Shown in pieces: positions 60,772 to 64,000 of a DNA stretch of 64,000 bases. The notes under the pieces were generated by a model that saw nothing but the letters and a program-made list of their open reading frames with translations, had not been told where the DNA came from and made no database searches. Within the stretch, counting starts at the first letter, position 1. Each line of letters begins with the position of its first letter. Source of the stretch: Streptomyces rapamycinicus NRRL 5491 (GTDB taxonomy: Bacteria; Actinomycetota; Actinomycetes; Streptomycetales; Streptomycetaceae); the NCBI RefSeq assembly GCF_024298965.1, contig NZ_CP085193.1:10168001-10232000 (forward strand), in the 5' to 3' direction. The translations under genes and the position numbers were made by a program.

Positions 60772-62255
60772 TGGTCGGCCTTTCCGCGGGCGTGGGCGGC
60801 CACCTCCGGCTCCAGCCAGCCCCGTCGGACCAGTTCGTCGACGAAGCCGAGGTAGACGGGGAGCAGCCGTGCGGTGCGGGCGGGATCGGGGCGCAGTTCG
60901 ACTCCGTCGCGCACCATGGCGGCGGCGGCCCGCTCCAGCGTGACGCCCGAGGCGGTGGCGGCGAGCACCGCCATGCCGACGGCGCTCTCCGCCTGCTCGG
61001 GCAGGGTCACGCTCCGGCCGAGGAGGTCGGCGCGCAGCTGCGACCAGTAGCGGTTGCGGGCGCCGCCGCCGGTCAGGCTCAGCGGGCCGGCCACGGGGGC
61101 GCCGATGTGATCCAGGTGGTCGAGGCAGAGCCGCTCCACACAGGCCACGCCGAGCAGACAGGCGTGGAACTCCTCGGCCGCGCCGGAGGGTTCGCCCAGG
61201 ACGAAGGGGCGCGCGTCGTGCGCCCGGAAGGGGAAGCGCTCGCCCCGCTCCCCGGCGAGCGGGTAGACGACCGCGGTGGAACCGGTCGCGGCGGCCGCTT
61301 CGGTGCGGGCGTCGAGGTCGGCGCCGGGGAAGCGGCGGGTCAGTACGCCCGCGCCGCTGCTGGAGGCACCGCCGGGCAGCCAGCTGCCGCCGGGCCCGCG
61401 GTGGCAGTAGACCACCCCGGCGGGGTCGTGCACCGGACGGGGGCTGGCGCCCTTGAGGACCAGGGTGGTGCCCAGTACCGAATTCCAGGCCCCCGGGCCG
61501 AGCGCGCCCGCCGCGATCTGGGCGGCGCAGCCGTCGGTCATCCCCGCGACCATGGGGGTGCCGACGGGGATCCCGGTGACGGCGGCGGCCCGCGCGCAGA
61601 CCGTGCCGATCACCGTGCCGGGCCGTACGACCTCCGGCAGCAGGCCGTCGGGGACGCCGAGGGCGGCCAGCTCCTCGGCGGGCCAGCCGTCGGCGAGCAG
61701 GTCGTAGCCGGTCTTCAGGGCGTGGCTGGCGTCGCCGGGGGTCTGTTGTCCGGCCAGCCGCCAGGTGATCAGGTCGGCCTGGTGCAGCAGCCGGGTCCCC
61801 GGCGGGACATCGGTGTGCCGGAGCAGCCACAGGAGTTTGGGCAGGGCCCAGGACGGCTGCATGGTGCGGTAGCCGAGCCTCTCCCACACCTCCGCGCCGA
61901 CGGTGTTGACGCGGTCGGCGTGGCCCGCGGCGCGCCCGTCGTCGTACATCAGGGCCGGGGTGAGGGGCGTTCCGGACGGGTCGGCGAGGAGGATGGTCCC
62001 GGAGGTGGCGTCCACCGCCACCCCCCGCACCCGCCCGCCGTCGATGCCGCTCAGGGCCTCGCGGCAGGCGGCACCGGTGGCGGACCACCACTGCTCGGGG
62101 TCCTGTTCGTGGCGTACGCCGGCACGGTGGCCGGTCAGGGGGCGGGAGGCCGCGGCGAGCAGCTTCCCGGTGCCGTCCACGGCGACCGCGCGCACGCTCT
62201 GCGTACCGAGGTCCAGGCCGAGATGGACGGCGTCGGGGGAGAGGGCGTCAGACAT
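60768..62255 (-). CDS. FGGY-family carbohydrate kinase (xylulokinase-like)
   Basis: A 495-aa kinase. VHLGLDLGTQSVRAVAVDGTG is the phosphate motif, GVAVDATSGTILL the substrate strand, MVAGMTDGCAAQIAAGALGPGAWNSVLGTT the hinge, and LTGGGARNRYWSQLRADLLG the C-terminal FGGY motif (seen). Resembles xylulokinase or L-ribulokinase-like enzymes. ATG 62255 overlaps the upstream FGGY gene by 8 nt. Confidence 0.9.
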   Translation of the reverse strand: MSDALSPDAVHLGLDLGTQSVRAVAVDGTGKLLAAASRPLTGHRAGVRHEQDPEQWWSATGAACREALSGIDGGRVRGVAVDATSGTILLADPSGTPLTPALMYDDGRAAGHADRVNTVGAEVWERLGYRTMQPSWALPKLLWLLRHTDVPPGTRLLHQADLITWRLAGQQTPGDASHALKTGYDLLADGWPAEELAALGVPDGLLPEVVRPGTVIGTVCARAAAVTGIPVGTPMVAGMTDGCAAQIAAGALGPGAWNSVLGTTLVLKGASPRPVHDPAGVVYCHRGPGGSWLPGGASSSGAGVLTRRFPGADLDARTEAAAATGSTAVVYPLAGERGERFPFRAHDARPFVLGEPSGAAEEFHACLLGVACVERLCLDHLDHIGAPVAGPLSLTGGGARNRYWSQLRADLLGRSVTLPEQAESAVGMAVLAATASGVTLERAAAAMVRDGVELRPDPARTARLLPVYLGFVDELVRRGWLEPEVAAHARGKADQ

Positions 62256-63888
62256 GCGAGGTTTCCGGACGGGGGTCGTGGGGGCGCTGCCCGGGGGTGC
62301 CGGCGGGTGGCCGGGCCGGCGGCGCGTCCGGTCCCCGGGCCGGCGGCGCGTCCGGTCCCCGGGATGGCTGCGCGTCCGGTCCCCGGGATGGCTGCGCGTC
62401 CGGTCCCCGGGATGGCGACCAGCCCAGGGACCGGGCCGCGTCCCGCCACGCCAGGTGTGCCGCGGACAGCTCGTCGTAGAGCGCGGCCCGGCCCGGGTCC
62501 GGTGCCCAACTGGAGCCCATACGGACGTACTTGGCGGCGGCCTCCTCCATGCTGCGCTCGGCGCCGGTGAGCACCAGACCGGTGAGGAAGGCGCCCTTCG
62601 CGCCCAGCTCGGTGTCGGTGCCACGCGCCGTCGGGACGCCGGTGGCATCGGCGATGAGCTGACACCAGCGGTCGCTGCCCGCGCCTCCGCCGCACAGCCG
62701 CAGCTCGTGCACCTCGGTTCCGGAGGCTCGCAGACAGTCCCGTACGACGAGGGACAGCCCCTCGAAGACCGCACGGGCCAGGTCGGCGCGGGTGTGGTCC
62801 AGCGAAAGGCCCCAGAACGTGCCGCGGGCCCGTCCGTCGAGGAACGGGGCGCGTTCCCCGGCGGGGGAGAGGTAGGGGAGGAAGCCCAGCCCGGCGGCGC
62901 CGGGTGCGGACGCGGCGGCGAGGTCACCGAGCGCGGCGGGGCTCTCGACGGCCAGTGTCCGGCACGCCCAGTCCAGTACCTCGGTGCCCGACAGGGTGGG
63001 AAGGGCGCGCAGCAGACGGTCGTGGCGGCCGAAGGCGATGGTGATGCCGCACGGCTCGCCCGAGGTGTCCACGCTCCGGCGCACCACCTCGGTGCACAGG
63101 GTGGTGCCGAGGATGGCGCACGCCTGTCCGGGGTCGACGACCCCGGCGCCGCGGGCGGTGGCGGCGATGTCGTAGGGGGCCATCACGACGGGAAGGCCGG
63201 TGGGGAGGCCCAGTTCGGCCGCCGCGTGAGGGGTGAGCCCGGCGACGCACTCGTCGTGTCCGAGGACGCGCGGCAGCAGCCGGCGGGCCCACGCCAGGCC
63301 GAACAGGTCCACGATCGCCGGGTCGTACCCGCCCGTGGCGTGGTCGAGGAAGGGGGCCGACGCGTCGGAGGCGTCGATCGCCGTGACGCCGGTGAGCTTC
63401 AGGAACAGCCAGCCCGCCGCGGTCAGCGCGGTGTGCGAGCGCTCCAGGCGCGCCGGGTCGTGCTCGGCGAGCCAGGTGAGCACCGCGTTGGGCATGCCCG
63501 CGCAGCTGAGGGAGCCGTTGCGGCGGTACGCCTCGGCCAGGACGCCATCGGTCTGCCAGCGCGCGAGCAGATCACCGGCGCGCCCGTCGGACCAGAGGAT
63601 CGCCGGGCCGGTGGGGCTGCCGTCGCCGTCGACCAGCCAGCAGCCGTCCCCCTGGGCGGTGAACGCGATCAGCCGCACCGCGTCCTGCCCGGGTCCCAGC
63701 TGGGCCAGGGCGCCGCGCACGGTGGAGGCGACCCCGCGCCACACCGCGTCCATGTCCTGCTCGGCCCATCCGGGGTGGGGCCGCAGCACCTCCGTACCGG
63801 TGCGGGAGACCGCCACTTCCCTTCCCTCGGTGTCGAACACGACGGACTTGATGACCGACGTGCCGACGTCGACAGTGAGAACCGTCAT
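62248..63888 (-). CDS. FGGY-family carbohydrate kinase with repeat tail
   Basis: A 546-aa protein. LTVDVGTSVIKSVVFDTEG starts the N-domain, AFTAQGDGCWLVDGDGSPTGPAILWSDGRAGD gives the substrate loop, and LCGGGAGSDRWCQLIADATG the C-terminal motif (seen). Similar in layout to the 29870-31330 kinase (same TxxGQGDG/CW and SWxDGRA patterns). The last 45 residues are a tandem repeat (SRGPDAQP) not seen in the family. First gene of a three-gene operon; start ATG 63888. Confidence 0.9.
   Translation of the reverse strand: MTVLTVDVGTSVIKSVVFDTEGREVAVSRTGTEVLRPHPGWAEQDMDAVWRGVASTVRGALAQLGPGQDAVRLIAFTAQGDGCWLVDGDGSPTGPAILWSDGRAGDLLARWQTDGVLAEAYRRNGSLSCAGMPNAVLTWLAEHDPARLERSHTALTAAGWLFLKLTGVTAIDASDASAPFLDHATGGYDPAIVDLFGLAWARRLLPRVLGHDECVAGLTPHAAAELGLPTGLPVVMAPYDIAATARGAGVVDPGQACAILGTTLCTEVVRRSVDTSGEPCGITIAFGRHDRLLRALPTLSGTEVLDWACRTLAVESPAALGDLAAASAPGAAGLGFLPYLSPAGERAPFLDGRARGTFWGLSLDHTRADLARAVFEGLSLVVRDCLRASGTEVHELRLCGGGAGSDRWCQLIADATGVPTARGTDTELGAKGAFLTGLVLTGAERSMEEAAAKYVRMGSSWAPDPGRAALYDELSAAHLAWRDAARSLGWSPSRGPDAQPSRGPDAQPSRGPDAPPARGPDAPPARPPAGTPGQRPHDPRPETSHV
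62313..62408 (-). repeat. 24-bp tandem repeat at 3' end of FGGY gene
   Basis: Two copies of GGGCCGGCGGCGCGTCC-type units and two of GGGATGGCTGCGCGTCC-type units, each ending GGTCCCC, at 62313-62336, 62337-62360, 62361-62384 and 62385-62408. They encode an eight-residue SRGPDAQP/ARGPDAPP repeat. Confidence 0.92.
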
Positions 63889-63970
63889 GACCGAAATACC
63901 TGCCCCTTCACCACGGCTGGAGCGGCGGCGTACCAGTGGATCGCCACCGCTCGGGGAACCGACGCCGTCG

Positions 63971-63982
63971 GCGGAATTCCGC
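63971..63982. promoter_or_regulatory. 12-bp palindrome upstream of the FGGY operon
   Basis: GCGGAATTCCGC is perfect and sits 83 nt upstream of the kinase start, near the window edge. It could be the operator of the local regulator. Confidence 0.35.
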
Positions 63983-64000
63983 GCCGACAAACCCAGAGAA

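Noticed and set aside
62313..62408. Possible CRISPR or intergenic repeat
   Set aside because: Contiguous 24-bp in-frame repeats inside the kinase gene, no spacers.
1..64000. tRNA, rRNA or riboswitch genes
   Set aside because: Reading the intergenic regions I found no T-loop-like motif or known riboswitch core; a covariance-model scan was not possible here.

Overview
The window is about 72% G+C by eye. It has Streptomyces-type promoters, many GTG starts with GGAGG-like ribosome sites, many secreted (Sec and Tat) polysaccharide-degrading enzymes, XRE/ATPase regulator pairs and DasR- and CebR-like operators. It is best read as a stretch of a Streptomyces (or close relative) chromosome, probably a catabolic and accessory arm region. 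I see no tRNA, rRNA, CRISPR array or prophage.

Layout. 1-5105: a 5-oxoproline operon (pxpA cut by the window edge, pxpB, pxpC), then a VOC protein, an MHS-type transporter and a DUF1445 D-glutamate-cyclase-like gene. 5136-10295: a secreted alpha/beta hydrolase divergent from an AraC regulator, an SDR, and a secreted tripeptidyl-aminopeptidase-like enzyme. 10453-16207: a GH29-like/GH28 operon divergent from its probable LacI-type repressor, with promoter and operator visible between them. 16251-18224: a DHA2 efflux pump and its MarR regulator. 18262-24895: a VOC protein, an XRE/TPR regulator with an RsbW-like ATPase, a two-component operon with a DUF1453-type membrane protein divergent from a possible paralogue across a GGTGAYC-motif array, and a P-loop kinase-like protein. 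24929-33532: a nitrilase-family hydrolase and a polyol/tetrose cluster (DeoR, RbtT-like MFS, HAD phosphatase, 2-hydroxyacid dehydrogenase, FGGY kinase, DhaK-DhaL kinase, RpiB-like isomerase). 33603-35379: an AlkD-like HEAT protein paired with a BtrH_N/DUF4872 protein.

36339-46190: a GH64 glucanase under a CebR-like palindrome, several regulator/enzyme pairs with visible operators (MmyB-type XRE with alpha/beta hydrolase, TetR with SDR, TetR with FAD monooxygenase) and a RavA-ViaA-like MoxR ATPase/VWA pair. 46206-54508: an aldo-keto reductase, a GH18 chitinase with dre-like (DasR) boxes, PEBP and GntR genes around a 14-bp palindrome, GH88, and a GH18 plus GH55-like operon. 54659-63888: a decayed sugar or sugar-acid catabolic region made of a 5'-truncated enolase-superfamily gene, a truncated RbsC-like permease, a TnpB-only IS200/IS605-family element, a 5'-truncated RbsA-like ATPase, a GntR gene, a short 2-hydroxyacid dehydrogenase remnant, a histidine phosphatase and two FGGY kinases.

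Cross-cutting points. Three genes (MFS at 25.8-27.1 kb, DhaK-DhaL at 31.3-33.1 kb, GntR at 59.2-59.9 kb) carry -1 frameshifts, and each is repaired by one extra base in a short G/C run, so consensus error is at least as likely as decay. The GH55-like gene has one in-frame TAG. The TnpB element has all RuvC residues, a TTGAT motif at its left junction and a hairpin plus GTCAA at its right junction, so an omega-RNA and guide can be predicted. I find no clearly new multi-gene system. The most interesting candidates are the AlkD/BtrH_N pair, the GGTGAYC array between membrane-protein genes, and the TnpB-interrupted ABC operon.
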